From positions 145,996 through 209,995 of the forward strand of contig JAJUGR010000002.1 in assembly GCA_029265905.1 (NCBI GenBank): DNA of 64,000 bases, written 5' to 3'. Within the stretch, counting starts at the first letter, position 1, and every line of letters starts with the position of its first letter. Under the pieces are notes generated by a model. It did not search any database and was not told the DNA's origin. It saw only the letters and a list, made by a program, of their open reading frames with translations. A program made the position numbers and the translations under genes. Positions 16,983 through 26,183 of the stretch are shown piece after piece. Source of the DNA: Sporomusaceae bacterium. GTDB lineage: Bacteria; Bacillota; Negativicutes; Acidaminococcales; JAJUGR01.

Positions 16983-17894
16983 CTATTCCGCATCAATCGC
17001 AATCCGGTTGCCGGACTGCTCGCTTTGGCGCAAGAGCAGGTCGGCGCGCTCGATGATCCCCGGCAGCGTATCGCCAGGATGGATCACGGTGGCGGACAGG
17101 GCGACTTCGGCGTGGACGCGCATGCCGTTGAAGGACACGGAAAGCTGGTCCAACAGGATTTTTTTCTTGTTGGCGACTAAGAGCAGCAGGCTCCGCTTGG
17201 GCTGCTGCAGCAAAATGACAAGCTTGGATCCCTGCCAGCGGCAAATCAGCTCTTCCGGTTCGCTGTTGGCGAGCAGGGTTTTGGCTGTCAGCTGCAGCAG
17301 CTTGTCGCCCATCTCGGCGCCGCATTGGTCGTTTATTTGCTTGAGGTTGGTGATCGAGAGCATCAGGAGACTGCAGGGAATCAGCGTGTTGGCCATTTCG
17401 CCGAGCGCCGAACGCAGCTTCACTTCCAGATAAGAGCGGTTGAAGAGCTGCGTCACAGGATCGTTGAAGGCGAGTTTGGCCAGGGCGGATATTTTGCCGG
17501 CTCCCTCATCCTTGGTGCGGTTGAAGATTTCCGCCATGCCCACCACCTGCCCAGCCTCGTCCAACAGCGGGATGGCGCGGAGCCAAATGGCGATCGGCCA
17601 GCCGTTTTGATGGCGCAGATAAAGCGTGGCGTAAAAGCAGGTTTCCCCCCGGCTGGTTCTGGCCAGGGGTTGCTGCAGTTCGCTTAAGGGGTAGCCGTTG
17701 CTGTCAATGTATTCGATGGGGCGTTCGTGGTGAGCGCGGTTGATGACATCGGTATGGGCGTAGCCGGACAAGGCCTGGGCCGCCTCGTTGAAGTGGCGGA
17801 TGCGCAGGTTCCGGTCGACGATGATGACGCCGTCGGAGAGCTGGTTGAGCAAGATTTCCAAATTGAAATCGGCCCCAAATGGCGGAAAGGACAC
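16983..17894 (-). CDS. PAS domain protein with degenerate GGDEF domain
   Basis: 303 aa, no membrane segment. A PAS domain (about 10-130, with DGVIIVDRNLRIRHFNEAA) precedes a GGDEF fold (DPVTQLFNRSYLE near 145 to the AD-LL-SGNRI end). The active-site GGDEF is replaced by QGSKL (about 221-225) and the first metal Asp is also missing (LSITNLKQIND). Cyclic-di-GMP synthesis is therefore not expected; it may sense via PAS and bind nucleotide or a partner. A GTG at 17894 has AAAAGGGG 9 bases upstream and leaves a 5-base gap to the upstream exonuclease gene. A TTG at 17915 is the alternative start. Confidence 0.85.
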   Translation of the reverse strand: MSFPPFGADFNLEILLNQLSDGVIIVDRNLRIRHFNEAAQALSGYAHTDVINRAHHERPIEYIDSNGYPLSELQQPLARTSRGETCFYATLYLRHQNGWPIAIWLRAIPLLDEAGQVVGMAEIFNRTKDEGAGKISALAKLAFNDPVTQLFNRSYLEVKLRSALGEMANTLIPCSLLMLSITNLKQINDQCGAEMGDKLLQLTAKTLLANSEPEELICRWQGSKLVILLQQPKRSLLLLVANKKKILLDQLSVSFNGMRVHAEVALSATVIHPGDTLPGIIERADLLLRQSEQSGNRIAIDAE

Positions 17895-17899
17895 GGTGA

Positions 17900-18514
17900 T
17901 CAGCCCCTTTTCCAAGTTTTTGCGGAATCGCGCTGCGGTTTGCGCCGAGGTGTCCAGCCTGCTGATAGGAGGACGTTAAACAGTTGCGCCGTGTTGCGGG
18001 CATCATCCAGGGCGCTGTGCGTAAGGCCGACCGCTTGAATGTTCCGTTCCTCCAGGGCTGCTTTGAGGCCGACGGTGCGGTTGTGCTGGTAAAAGAGCTT
18101 GTACTCTTCCGCCAGGTCGACATAGTCGTCGTATAAGAACGGGTATTGCGCTTTGTAGCGGTTGCAGGCCTCCCGCAGCACGTCGCGGTCTGAGTCGCCC
18201 CACGCGACGAACCAGGTTTTTTCCGGCGTATAGTGCTCCTGCATCAAGGCGAGCAGCGCTTCAAAGGAGATGCCGCCGTCGACGTCCGTCTGGTAAATCT
18301 GCGTGAGGTCGCTGCATTCCTTGGTCAGCTTCGGAAAAAAGCGCGGTTTGACAAAAGTCTGCAGGGGGTTCACCTCCTGGTAGACGGGCGCGTGGATGGA
18401 GACTGCCCCCAATTCAATGATTTCCGGGAAAAAAGCGCGCGGCATGCCGTAACGCTTATTGCCAAACGTAGTGAACTCAAAGTCGACGACTAAAAAATGC
18501 TCAGGAATGGACAA
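17900..18514 (-). CDS. DEDDh 3'-5' exonuclease family protein
   Basis: 204 aa, one exonuclease domain of the DnaQ/ERI1-KapD type. The catalytic acidic motifs are VVDFEFT (exo I, near residue 10), WGDSDRDVL (exo II, near 105) and HSALDDARNTA (exo III, with the His before Asp, near 165). It should remove nucleotides from the 3' end of RNA or DNA. It starts at a TTG (18512-18514) with GGGGGAGA upstream; no ATG is available nearby. It is followed 5 bases later by the PAS/GGDEF gene, probably in the same transcript. Confidence 0.88.
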   Translation of the reverse strand: MSIPEHFLVVDFEFTTFGNKRYGMPRAFFPEIIELGAVSIHAPVYQEVNPLQTFVKPRFFPKLTKECSDLTQIYQTDVDGGISFEALLALMQEHYTPEKTWFVAWGDSDRDVLREACNRYKAQYPFLYDDYVDLAEEYKLFYQHNRTVGLKAALEERNIQAVGLTHSALDDARNTAQLFNVLLSAGWTPRRKPQRDSAKTWKRG

Positions 18515-18538
18515 ATTTGATCTCCCCCTGCTGTATTA

Positions 18539-19927
18539 TTATCTGGGCCCATCACAAGGAAAAAGGGCGGTAGGCGTAGAAGAAAAGGCTTGAGTTGTTT
18601 CCTGTATATAACGCTGGACGTCAAATTTTTTGCGCGCGCCACTGGCGTTCATGTAGCGGATTTTACCGAAAATGGGGCGTTCGAACCAAGGCCGGTCGTG
18701 CACGCCGAGCAGGCTCCAGGCGACGCCGGCATAGCCGTTCGGATCGCGCCCGTCCAAGGCGTAGCGGTCATTGAACAGCAGGGCGAGCCGTTGCGCTTCC
18801 TCCGGTCTCTCCGTCCACTCCAGCAGCCGCTTGGCCCAATACATCCGCAGGTAACCCGGCATGGCGCCGCTGTGCGTCAGTTCGGTTTGCGCAGCGTTCC
18901 AAAGGGGATCGGCCGTTTGCGCCGCCTCCAGCTGCGCCGGCGAGTAGAGGACGGGCCGCGGATCGCTGCGGTGCCGCTCCAGGCTGTCGCGCGCCCAGCT
19001 TGGCGCACAATTTATTGTATCATATTGCGGTTGGTAGTAACAAAAGTTGTCGCTCAGTTCGCGGCGGATGATGAGTTCTTCCAAGAAGGCCTCCGTCGAC
19101 GCCCCCCCGGGCGCTGCGGACAAAACCGCCAGGGCCGCCCGTTGGGCGGACAGCTGTCCGAAGTGAAGATACGGCGAGAGGCCGGACTGGACTTTTTTAA
19201 GCGGGTCGTTGCGCGACTCGTGGTAGTGCGGCAGCTTGTCGGCGAGAAAAGATTGCAGTTGCTCCAGGCCAGCGCCCGCCCCCGGCCTTTTATCCATTAC
19301 GGGACCGGGCTGGTCCGGGCAGACAACCGTTTTTTCGAGCCATTCCCAATCGGGCTGCCCGAGGGCGGCTGCCGCCGGAACCGGGTGAAGCCGCAGCGGC
19401 GGGAACGGGGTTAGATAGTGCGGCAAGAGGCGCTGCAGCTTGGGGCGCAGGGTGTAGGCGCCGTACTCCAGCTTTGGCGAGGCCAGCCAGCACGGGACGA
19501 TATTATGCGCGTCCACCTCCAGCATTGGCGCGGCAACACAGCCGGCCACGGCGTTGACCCAGGCGCGTTTGTGCCGGAGCGGATCGAAGTCATGCACGAC
19601 CAGGCACGCGTCTTGCTCCGCCAGCCAGCGGGCGACCGCGGCCGGCGGGTCGCCGGGCAAAACAACAAGCGGGATTCCGTGCTTGGCCAGGGACGCCGCC
19701 GTTTCGCGCAGTCCGGCCAGCATAAAGTGATAATGGCGTTTGGCGGCCAGCGGGTAGCTAGGCGCCAGCGCAAACAAGACGACTAGCGGGCGGGCGCGTT
19801 CGACTGCCAGCTGTTGTGCGGTCAAGAGCGCCCAGTTGTCCGCCGCGCGCTGGTCGCGGCTCATCCAGTATACGACGGGGCCGCTGCCTTCTTGCCCGTT
19901 TTTGGTACAGCGTGATCTTGCGAGCAT
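18539..19927 (-). CDS. phr: Class II CPD photolyase
   Basis: 462 aa. Light-dependent flavoenzyme that splits cyclobutane pyrimidine dimers in DNA. The N-terminal Rossmann domain (VVYWMSRDQRAADNWAL) and the C-terminal FAD domain match class II photolyases rather than the E. coli class. The C-terminal signature contains DGRDPNGYAGVAWSLLGVHD and PIFGKIRYMN. AAAAGGAG precedes ATG 19927. It reads toward the exonuclease gene 24 bases downstream. Light repair in a lineage expected to be anaerobic suggests exposure to surface light at some stage. Confidence 0.93.
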   Translation of the reverse strand: MLARSRCTKNGQEGSGPVVYWMSRDQRAADNWALLTAQQLAVERARPLVVLFALAPSYPLAAKRHYHFMLAGLRETAASLAKHGIPLVVLPGDPPAAVARWLAEQDACLVVHDFDPLRHKRAWVNAVAGCVAAPMLEVDAHNIVPCWLASPKLEYGAYTLRPKLQRLLPHYLTPFPPLRLHPVPAAAALGQPDWEWLEKTVVCPDQPGPVMDKRPGAGAGLEQLQSFLADKLPHYHESRNDPLKKVQSGLSPYLHFGQLSAQRAALAVLSAAPGGASTEAFLEELIIRRELSDNFCYYQPQYDTINCAPSWARDSLERHRSDPRPVLYSPAQLEAAQTADPLWNAAQTELTHSGAMPGYLRMYWAKRLLEWTERPEEAQRLALLFNDRYALDGRDPNGYAGVAWSLLGVHDRPWFERPIFGKIRYMNASGARKKFDVQRYIQETTQAFSSTPTALFPCDGPR

Positions 19928-20012
19928 GGCGATCGCTCCTTTTCAAGCTTTGCTACAGATTTCGTGCTGGGTGGAGAGAATCCTGCTCTTTGAGCAAAAT
20001 GGAGGGGTGAAA

Positions 20013-20510
20013 ATGGTAGAACAACTTGTTTTATGGCGGCACGGCATTGCCGAGGAACGCAGTGCGGCGGTGGACGATTCGGCCCGGGCGCTCACCAGGA
20101 GCGGCCGGGACAAGGTGAAAAAAATCGTGCCGGGCTTGCACCAGTTCCTGGCCCCGTCGCTTGACTGGCTGATCATGGCCAGCCCGCTGCGCCGGGCGGA
20201 TGAAACCGCCCGGCTGGCCGCCCGCCGGCTGGGGCTGGAGGTGGTTACGCTGGCGGCGCTGGCCGACGGCGACTGGCCGTCCGTAACGGAAGCGCTCTTG
20301 GCGCGCTCTGAATGCGAGGGCGTGATTTTAGTCGGCCACGAACCGTTTTTAAGCGAGTGGAGCAAGCTGATGACCGGGTTGGCGCTGCCGTTTAAAAAGG
20401 GGGCGGCGGCCGGTTATCAGTTCCAGCCGGCTGTGAACGGCTGCCAGGCGAGCTTGCGCTGGTTTGTCCAGCCGCGTGAACTGATTCGCCTGGGCGAGGG
20501 GGCGTCATGA
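20013..20510 (+). CDS. SixA-like histidine phosphatase
   Basis: 165 aa, a compact histidine-phosphatase domain. The catalytic RHG is R9-H10-G11 (LVLWRHGIAEE). A second Arg lies in ASPLRRADETA and the second catalytic His in LVGHEPFL. Substrates in the family include phosphohistidine proteins and other small phospho-compounds. GGAGGGG (20001-20007) fixes the ATG at 20013. The stop overlaps the start of the CHAD gene by four bases (ATGA), a pairing that suggests phosphate or polyphosphate-related work. Confidence 0.9.
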   Translation: MVEQLVLWRHGIAEERSAAVDDSARALTRSGRDKVKKIVPGLHQFLAPSLDWLIMASPLRRADETARLAARRLGLEVVTLAALADGDWPSVTEALLARSECEGVILVGHEPFLSEWSKLMTGLALPFKKGAAAGYQFQPAVNGCQASLRWFVQPRELIRLGEGAS

Positions 20511-21346
20511 GCAGGGAACGGCCTGATCCTTGGCGCGAGATCGCCGGGCAAGCGCAAACGCAGTGGGAGGCCTTCCTGGCCGACCCGTATGCCGAGGAGC
20601 CGGTTCACCAGGCCCGGGTCAAGCTGCGCCAGCTGCGTTCCATGCTGTCGGCGGTGAAAAAAGCTGTCCCGCCGGAGGAGTACGTGGCCTGGCAGGAGGA
20701 GTGGCGGGATATGGGCAGGCTGCTAAGCGAGCTTCGCCAGTTCGATGTGCTGGAAGAAGCCCGGCGGCTGATCGAAAAGCAGAGCGGGCCGCATGCCTCA
20801 AGCGGTCAACCCCTGCCCTGGCGCCGCCTGCGGCAGCAAAAAACAGCAGCGGTGCGGGAAAAAGCGCTGGTGAAACAGTGCGAGCAGCCTTGGCGGCGGT
20901 TTGATGCGTGGCTGGCGCGTTACCGGCAGGCGGTCTCCAGGCGGCAGGAGCGAAAGGCGGCGCGCCAGCGGTTTGACAGGTGGGTCAAGCAGATTGAGGC
21001 AATCAGCCGGCAGGATAGGTCCTATCGGGATGACCGGCTTGTGCATGAACGGCGGATTGCAGGCAAAAAGCTGCGGTATGCGCTGGTTGCGTTTTTCCCT
21101 GACGAGGCGCCGGAGCTCGTGCAAGCCCTGAAACGTTGGCAGGCTTGTCTGGGCGCTTTGCACGACAGCCTGCTGCACCGCGATCTGGCCGTTCGTTGGG
21201 CGGCGGAGAAGCAGTTGCTGCCGGAACAAAAAGGGCTTTTGCTTGGCTGGGAAGCGGCGCGCGCCGTTGCCGCCCGCAAGCAGGCCGCCATGCTGGAGGC
21301 GCTGGTGGTTCAGCACTATTGGCAGTGGCGAAATAAGCGCGGATAA
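20507..21346 (+). CDS. CHAD domain protein (probable polyphosphate-binding)
   Basis: 279 aa, helical and strongly basic. The conserved CHAD histidine region reads PVHQARVKLRQLRSML (near residue 32-47) and a second, symmetrical half begins near LVHERRIAGKKLRYAL. CHAD domains form a positively charged pore that binds inorganic polyphosphate. No CYTH triphosphatase domain is attached. It is translationally coupled to the SixA-like gene and ended by a strong hairpin. Confidence 0.88.
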   Translation: MSRERPDPWREIAGQAQTQWEAFLADPYAEEPVHQARVKLRQLRSMLSAVKKAVPPEEYVAWQEEWRDMGRLLSELRQFDVLEEARRLIEKQSGPHASSGQPLPWRRLRQQKTAAVREKALVKQCEQPWRRFDAWLARYRQAVSRRQERKAARQRFDRWVKQIEAISRQDRSYRDDRLVHERRIAGKKLRYALVAFFPDEAPELVQALKRWQACLGALHDSLLHRDLAVRWAAEKQLLPEQKGLLLGWEAARAVAARKQAAMLEALVVQHYWQWRNKRG

Positions 21347-21381
21347 AAAAACGACCGCCGTCAAACGGCAGTCGTTTTTTC
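21345..21381. terminator. Bidirectional terminator between the CHAD and DedA genes
   Basis: AAAAAACGAC-GCCGT and ACGGC-GTCGTTTTTT form a near-perfect stem with one central mismatch around a CAA loop, between convergent genes. Confidence 0.88.
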
Positions 21382-21382
21382 T

Positions 21383-21973
21383 TTAAGGGGCGATGCAGTC
21401 CGCCTCTGCCTCTTTGCGCTTTTGGCGGCGGATATACCAGTAGGCGGCCAGGCCGAGCAGGGCGGCCAGAATAATGGCGCCGGGCAGGGTGTATTTTTCC
21501 ATCAGCCTTATTGCGTGCGGACCGACGTAATAGACGGCGATGCCCATCAGCAAAAAGCGTTTGGCGCGGCCGAGGATGGTGGCAAGCAAAAAGAGGCGGA
21601 AGTTGATGTTCAGGATGCCGGAACTGATCGCGACGAATTTATAGGGGATCGGCGCCATCGCGCCCCAAAAGACCGCCCAGCCGCCGTGCTTGTCCATCAA
21701 GCCCTGTATCGTGCGCATGTGTTTCGGAGGAATCAGCTTCGCTTGGGCGAACGGGCCGAAGCGATGGCCGATGCCGTAGCCGATGCAGGCCCCCAAAACG
21801 GACGCCAGCGTCGCCAGGCCGGTGAGGAAAATCGCCCGCTCCGGTGTGGCCAGGCACATGGGGATCAGCAGGAGATCGGGAACAACGGGCGAGAAAAAAG
21901 CGTCGGAGAAGGCCAGAAAGGCCATGCCCCATTCGCCGAAACTCTTGACAATCTCAAGTAAATGCTCAAGCAT
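21383..21973 (-). CDS. DedA/SNARE-associated family membrane protein (YqaA-like)
   Basis: 196 aa with about four to five membrane helices and a short basic C-terminal tail. The central segment VLGACIGYGIGHRFGPFAQ and the arginine-containing APIPYKF-AISSG-L region resemble DedA members. These are implicated in lipid carrier or phospholipid transbilayer movement and membrane-potential maintenance. The ATG at 21973 has AGGATGATG upstream. No clear operon partner. Confidence 0.8.
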   Translation of the reverse strand: MLEHLLEIVKSFGEWGMAFLAFSDAFFSPVVPDLLLIPMCLATPERAIFLTGLATLASVLGACIGYGIGHRFGPFAQAKLIPPKHMRTIQGLMDKHGGWAVFWGAMAPIPYKFVAISSGILNINFRLFLLATILGRAKRFLLMGIAVYYVGPHAIRLMEKYTLPGAIILAALLGLAAYWYIRRQKRKEAEADCIAP

Positions 21974-22174
21974 GCGTGCATCATCATCCTGTTCATGGTT
22001 TATTCTATTTTAGTATAGTATAAATCCTTGGGGTTGACCAGTTGAAATGTGGTGGTCTGGCGGTCTGGCTCGCAACAAGTTGCCGTGCTCGGGCTGCGGC
22101 AAGCTGACGGGAGCGACGTTTCTGATACTGACTTTTCTTTTTCACACGCATGTGTTAAAAAGATGTGCGCATCC

Positions 22175-22203
22175 TTGACAAATGGATCGAAATAAATCAT
22201 AAT
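22175..22203 (+). promoter_or_regulatory. Promoter of the first chemoreceptor gene
   Basis: A perfect TTGACA (22175-22180) and CATAAT (22198-22203) are separated by 17 bases, 53 bases upstream of the start codon. In the 282-base gap 21974-22255 I see nothing else that I can name. Confidence 0.8.
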
Positions 22204-22255
22204 TTCAGACAGTTTGTATCGTTTACCTACAATACATAAGAAAGAGGTACGGTTG

Positions 22256-24025
22256 ATGAAGCGGGTAAAACATAAGTTGATGGCGGCGCTGTTCTTTTCG
22301 GGGTTGTTGGTGGCGCTCTTTATTGGCGGCTACAACGTGTACAGCACGGTGACCGACCAAAAGGCGGCGCTCGCCGCTTACCGGCAGGTGTTGTCGGAAC
22401 AGTTTGACCGCGGGCTGAAGCTCCAGGTCGAAACGGCGGTTAGTCTGATTGACCGGATCCATGCGGAGCAAGCGGCCGGACGCCTGACGGAAGAACAGGC
22501 GAAACAACAGGCGGCCGACTTGGTGCGGGATCTTCGGTTTGATGACGGGAATTATTTTTGGATCGACACGGCAGATGGGGTAAACGTCGTTCTGCTGGGC
22601 AGAAAAGAGACGGAAGGGAAAAGCCGGATTGCTTTGGTTGACAACAAAGGCAATCATTTCATTGAAGATATTTTGAAAAACGGCAAAAAAGAGGGGGGCG
22701 GTTATTCGGACTACTGGTTCCCCAAGCCAAATGAGAAGGAGGCAAAACCAAAGCGCGCCTACTCCTTGTTGTATAAGCCGTATAACTGGGTTATCGGCAC
22801 CGGCAACTGGAATGATCATATTGAAGCGCTTGTAAAGGCTAAGGAGCAGGAGTACGCGGCGCAGCTGCGCAAGGATTTGGCGGTAATGGGCGGAATAACC
22901 GCGTTATCGCTAATTTTGCTGCTGGCGTTTGCCGCTTGGATTAGCAAAAAATTGAGCGGACCGATTGAAAAGGCCGCTATCGGCGTTCGGGACGTGGCGG
23001 CCGGCGATTTGACGATCAGTCCGCTGCTGGTTGAAAGCGAGGACGAGGTGGGGAAACTTAGCCGCGATTTTAATGCGATGCTGGCCGCTTTGCAGCTAAT
23101 TGTCAAGGAAGTGATGCGAACGGCGGAGTCGGTGGCGGCTTCCAGCGAAGAGCTCACGGCCAGCTCTCAGCAGTCGGCGGAAGCGGCTCAGCAGGTGGCG
23201 GGCAGCATTGCTAATGTGGCGGAAGGCAGCGCGAAGCAGGCTGAATTGGTGACGCAAGCGTCGGCATTGACGGAAAAGATGCAGGCTGCTTTGCGTGAGG
23301 CGGTTCGGGCGGTGTCGACTGTGGCTGATGTATCGGGCAGCACGCTGCAAGAGGCCGAATCGGGCGGACAGGCTGTAGCCCGCGTCGTAAGTCAAATGGA
23401 TGAAATCGCCACCACGGTCGAGGCTTCCGCGAAGGTAGTGCGCGAGCTGGAAGCCAAGTCGGGTGAAATCGAACAAATTGTTCAGACGATCGCCGGCATC
23501 GCCGGCCAGACGAACCTGTTGGCGCTCAATGCCGCAATTGAAGCCGCTCGGGCGGGGGAACAGGGGCGCGGGTTTGCCGTCGTCGCGGATGAGGTGCGCA
23601 AGCTGGCCGAACAATCAGCCGCTTCAGCGCAGGAGATTGCCGCCCTGCTGGGCGGGATTAGGATGGAGACAGAACGGGCCGTTGCCGGCATGAACGCGGG
23701 CGCGCTTTCGGTTGCGCGCGGCAAGACGACGGTCGAGGAAGCGGGCGAACGCTTCCAGAAAATTCTCGGCCTGGTGAGTGTTTTGTCGGCAGATGTGAAG
23801 CAGCTGGTCGGCGCCACGAACGCCGTCGAGCGTGATGCCGGGGAAGTGAGCGGCCAGGTTCAGGCGGTGCTGAGCGTGAGCGACGAGATCGCCGCGGAAA
23901 CGCAGACTGTTTCGGCGGCCACCGAGGAGCAAACCGCCTCGATGGAGGAAATAGCCGCAGCCAGCCGGTCGCTGGCTGACATGGCCGAGAATTTGCAACA
24001 GGTACTAGCCAAATTCAAACTGTAA
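22256..24025 (+). CDS. Methyl-accepting chemotaxis protein with single-Cache sensor
   Basis: 589 aa. A membrane helix (about 8-30) is followed by an extracytoplasmic single-Cache domain, with [15 protein letters not shown] and [13 protein letters not shown] second helix (about 215-235), a HAMP domain and a long signalling coiled coil come next. The hairpin tip ([20 protein letters not shown]) is canonical for CheA/CheW binding. Cache domains of this type often sense small organic acids; the ligand here is unknown. The ATG at 22256 is chosen from AGAGGT just upstream; a more distal ATG (22214) overlaps the promoter output region. Confidence 0.93.
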   Translation: MKRVKHKLMAALFFSGLLVALFIGGYNVYSTVTDQKAALAAYRQVLSEQFDRGLKLQVETAVSLIDRIHAEQAAGRLTEEQAKQQAADLVRDLRFDDGNYFWIDTADGVNVVLLGRKETEGKSRIALVDNKGNHFIEDILKNGKKEGGGYSDYWFPKPNEKEAKPKRAYSLLYKPYNWVIGTGNWNDHIEALVKAKEQEYAAQLRKDLAVMGGITALSLILLLAFAAWISKKLSGPIEKAAIGVRDVAAGDLTISPLLVESEDEVGKLSRDFNAMLAALQLIVKEVMRTAESVAASSEELTASSQQSAEAAQQVAGSIANVAEGSAKQAELVTQASALTEKMQAALREAVRAVSTVADVSGSTLQEAESGGQAVARVVSQMDEIATTVEASAKVVRELEAKSGEIEQIVQTIAGIAGQTNLLALNAAIEAARAGEQGRGFAVVADEVRKLAEQSAASAQEIAALLGGIRMETERAVAGMNAGALSVARGKTTVEEAGERFQKILGLVSVLSADVKQLVGATNAVERDAGEVSGQVQAVLSVSDEIAAETQTVSAATEEQTASMEEIAAASRSLADMAENLQQVLAKFKL

Positions 24026-24033
24026 GCATAAGA

Positions 24034-24072
24034 AAATGCGCCCTTCGCGAAAACGCGTAGGGCGCATTGTTC
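24034..24072. terminator. Terminator after the chemoreceptor gene
   Basis: AATGCGCCC and GGGCGCATT arms enclose a loop that is itself CGCG-rich, between convergent genes. The T tract is short. Confidence 0.7.
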
Positions 24073-24082
24073 AACACGGGTG

Positions 24083-25414
24083 CTATTCGGCGCACTCAGA
24101 CAATAGGTGCTTGGCATCGACGTACTGGGCGATGCCGTCCGCTACCAGCTTGGCTTCCTTCATGGCCAGCACGACGGTGGCGGGGCCGTGCACGACATCG
24201 CCGCCGGAAAAGACGCCGGTCCGGGTGGTCATGCCGTACGGCCGCGCCCGGGTGATGACAAAGCCGCTCTTGTCGACCTCTATGCCGTGGGTTGTGGAGA
24301 CGATGCGGGCCGCCGGACGCTGGCCGACGGCGGTAATGACGCAGTTGGCGGGCAACACTTCAAACCGGCCGGTTTCGGTCAGCTTGCCGTTTTCATCCAC
24401 CTCAACCGCCTCCACCTTCAGCCCGGTTACAGCAGCCTCGCCCTCAAAGGCGACCGGCGATTGGAAGAAGCGAAATTGCACGCCCTCCGCCCTGGCCGCC
24501 TCGTATTCGGAGAACAGCGCTGTTATTTCGGCTTCGCCGCGGCGGTACACGACCGTCACGCTGGCCGCCTTTTGGCGGATTGCCGTGCGCGCCGCGTCCA
24601 TGGCGACGTTGCCGGCGCCGATGACAATGACATTGTCGCCGGGGCGGACAGGCACCTCGCTGGCGTCTAAGTGGCCGTCGTTAGCCAGGGCGGTCATGTT
24701 GAGCATATAGGTGGCCGGCATGACGCCCGGCAGGTCCTTGCCCGGCAAATCAAGCACGCGGGGCAGCGCTGTGCCGGTGCCGATGAATATCGCGTCGTAG
24801 CCTTGCTCAAACAGCTGGTCGACGGTAATGTCCGGCCCGACCAAAGTGTTCGTCTGGATCGTTACGCCCAGTTTGCTGATTTTATCGATTTCCCGTCTGA
24901 CGACGTCCTTGTCCAAACGGAACTGCGGAATGCCAAACAGCAAAATGCCGCCTGGCTCCGGCTGGCTTTCAAAGACGGTGACGGCAAAATCCTGCCGCGC
25001 CAGGTCGCCGGCGACAGTCAGGCCGGCCGGGCCGGAACCGATGACGGCGATTTTCCCCCGGGCGCCCGTTGCGGGGGTGGGGGAAATCAGGGAATTGCTT
25101 TCAGCGAAATCGGCGACGCAGCGCTCCAATTCGCCAATCCGGATGGCTTGGCCTTTTTTGGACAGGACGCAGTGCGCCTCACACTGCTTTTCGTGCGGGC
25201 AGACGCGGCCGCAAATAGCGGGGAGATTGCTGCGCGAGGTAATGATGGCGTAAGCCTGGCCGAGGTTCCCCTCGGACAGCGCGTGGATAAAAGACGGTAT
25301 TTCGTTTTCAATCGGACAGCCGGTGCGGCAGAGCGGACGAGCGCACTGCAAGCAACGCTTGGCTTCCTGGATTGCTTCTTGCATGGATAATTCGGTTGAA
25401 GACAATGCGATCAC
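24083..25414 (-). CDS. NAD(P)-dependent oxidoreductase, glutamate synthase small-subunit-like (orphan GltD)
   Basis: 443 aa. An N-terminal domain with two 4Fe-4S cysteine sets (CLQCARPLCRTGCPI and CGRVCPHEKQCEAHC) precedes an FAD-binding GxGxxG (GSGPAGLTVAGDLA) and an NAD(P)-binding site (GAGNVAMDAARTA). This architecture transfers electrons between NAD(P)H, FAD and Fe-S clusters, as in GltD or NfnB/SudA. No glutamate synthase large subunit or NfnA-type partner is adjacent, so the redox partner is unknown. It starts at GTG 25414 with GGGAAAG upstream; ATG at codon 11 is an alternative. Confidence 0.9.
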   Translation of the reverse strand: MIALSSTELSMQEAIQEAKRCLQCARPLCRTGCPIENEIPSFIHALSEGNLGQAYAIITSRSNLPAICGRVCPHEKQCEAHCVLSKKGQAIRIGELERCVADFAESNSLISPTPATGARGKIAVIGSGPAGLTVAGDLARQDFAVTVFESQPEPGGILLFGIPQFRLDKDVVRREIDKISKLGVTIQTNTLVGPDITVDQLFEQGYDAIFIGTGTALPRVLDLPGKDLPGVMPATYMLNMTALANDGHLDASEVPVRPGDNVIVIGAGNVAMDAARTAIRQKAASVTVVYRRGEAEITALFSEYEAARAEGVQFRFFQSPVAFEGEAAVTGLKVEAVEVDENGKLTETGRFEVLPANCVITAVGQRPAARIVSTTHGIEVDKSGFVITRARPYGMTTRTGVFSGGDVVHGPATVVLAMKEAKLVADGIAQYVDAKHLLSECAE

Positions 25415-25425
25415 TCACTTTCCCA

Positions 25426-25458
25426 AAAAAATAAGTAGCGGTTCAACGCTACTTATCA
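25426..25458 (-). terminator. Terminator of cysE
   Basis: Read on the minus strand, AAGTAGCG and CGCTACTT arms are followed by ATTTTTTT, directly downstream of the cysE stop. Confidence 0.88.
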
Positions 25459-25466
25459 TACTGGAT

Positions 25467-26183
25467 TTATTCTTTTTGCGCAATATTGGCTGATTTTTTC
25501 GGAATTGTACAATTTTCTTGCTGGCTGGCGCGCAAAATGTGCTCGATTTCCGTTAGGCGCTGCTCCAGGCGGACAATGTGTTCTTGGAGAACGTACTCTG
25601 TTTCACTAACTGGATCAGGCAGACGATCGTGGTTGAGGTCGATCAAGTCGGCTTTGCTGACGCGCTGGCCGTCGCGGGTGACAATTCGCCCAGGAATGCC
25701 GACCACGACTGAGTTAGGCGGTACCTCCTTCAATACGACCGAGCCGGCCCCGATTTTCGAATTGCTGCCGACCGAGAAGGAGCCGAGCACTTTGGCACCG
25801 CTGGCCACAACCACGTTGTCGCCAATCGTCGGATGCCGCTTTCCTCTCTCCTTGCCCGTGCCGCCGAGCGTCACGCCCTGGTAGAGGGTGACATTTTTGC
25901 CGACGACCGCAGTTTCGCCAATGACAACGCCCATCCCGTGGTCGATGAACAAGCCTTCGCCTAAGGTGGCGCCGGGATGAATGTCAATGCCGGTTAAAAA
26001 GCGGGAGAAGGTGTTGATGAGACGAGGCAGCAGTACAAAGCCGCGCTGGTAGAAAACATGGGCCAGGCGGTGAAGCCAGATCGCATGCAGGCCGGGATAA
26101 CAGCACACAACTTCCAAAAAAGATTTTGCGGCCGGATCGCGGTCTAGTACGACGCGGACGTCGCGCTTCAGTTGGGCGAACAT
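25467..26183 (-). CDS. cysE: Serine O-acetyltransferase
   Basis: 238 aa. Transfers acetyl from acetyl-CoA to L-serine, the first step of cysteine synthesis. The N-terminal helical part is short (Gram-positive type) and is followed by the left-handed beta-helix with hexapeptide repeats. The active-site loop is [19 protein letters not shown] with the catalytic His/Asp, then [20 protein letters not shown]. The C-terminal 50 residues extend beyond the core and look coiled. GGAGG precedes ATG 26183. No cysK is adjacent and I see no T-box in its 5' region. Confidence 0.95.
   Translation of the reverse strand: MFAQLKRDVRVVLDRDPAAKSFLEVVCCYPGLHAIWLHRLAHVFYQRGFVLLPRLINTFSRFLTGIDIHPGATLGEGLFIDHGMGVVIGETAVVGKNVTLYQGVTLGGTGKERGKRHPTIGDNVVVASGAKVLGSFSVGSNSKIGAGSVVLKEVPPNSVVVGIPGRIVTRDGQRVSKADLIDLNHDRLPDPVSETEYVLQEHIVRLEQRLTEIEHILRASQQENCTIPKKSANIAQKE

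Noticed and set aside
21974..22255. Gap before the first chemoreceptor checked for a c-di-GMP or other riboswitch and for tRNA genes
   Set aside because: Apart from the TTGACA/CATAAT promoter I could not match any riboswitch core or cloverleaf.
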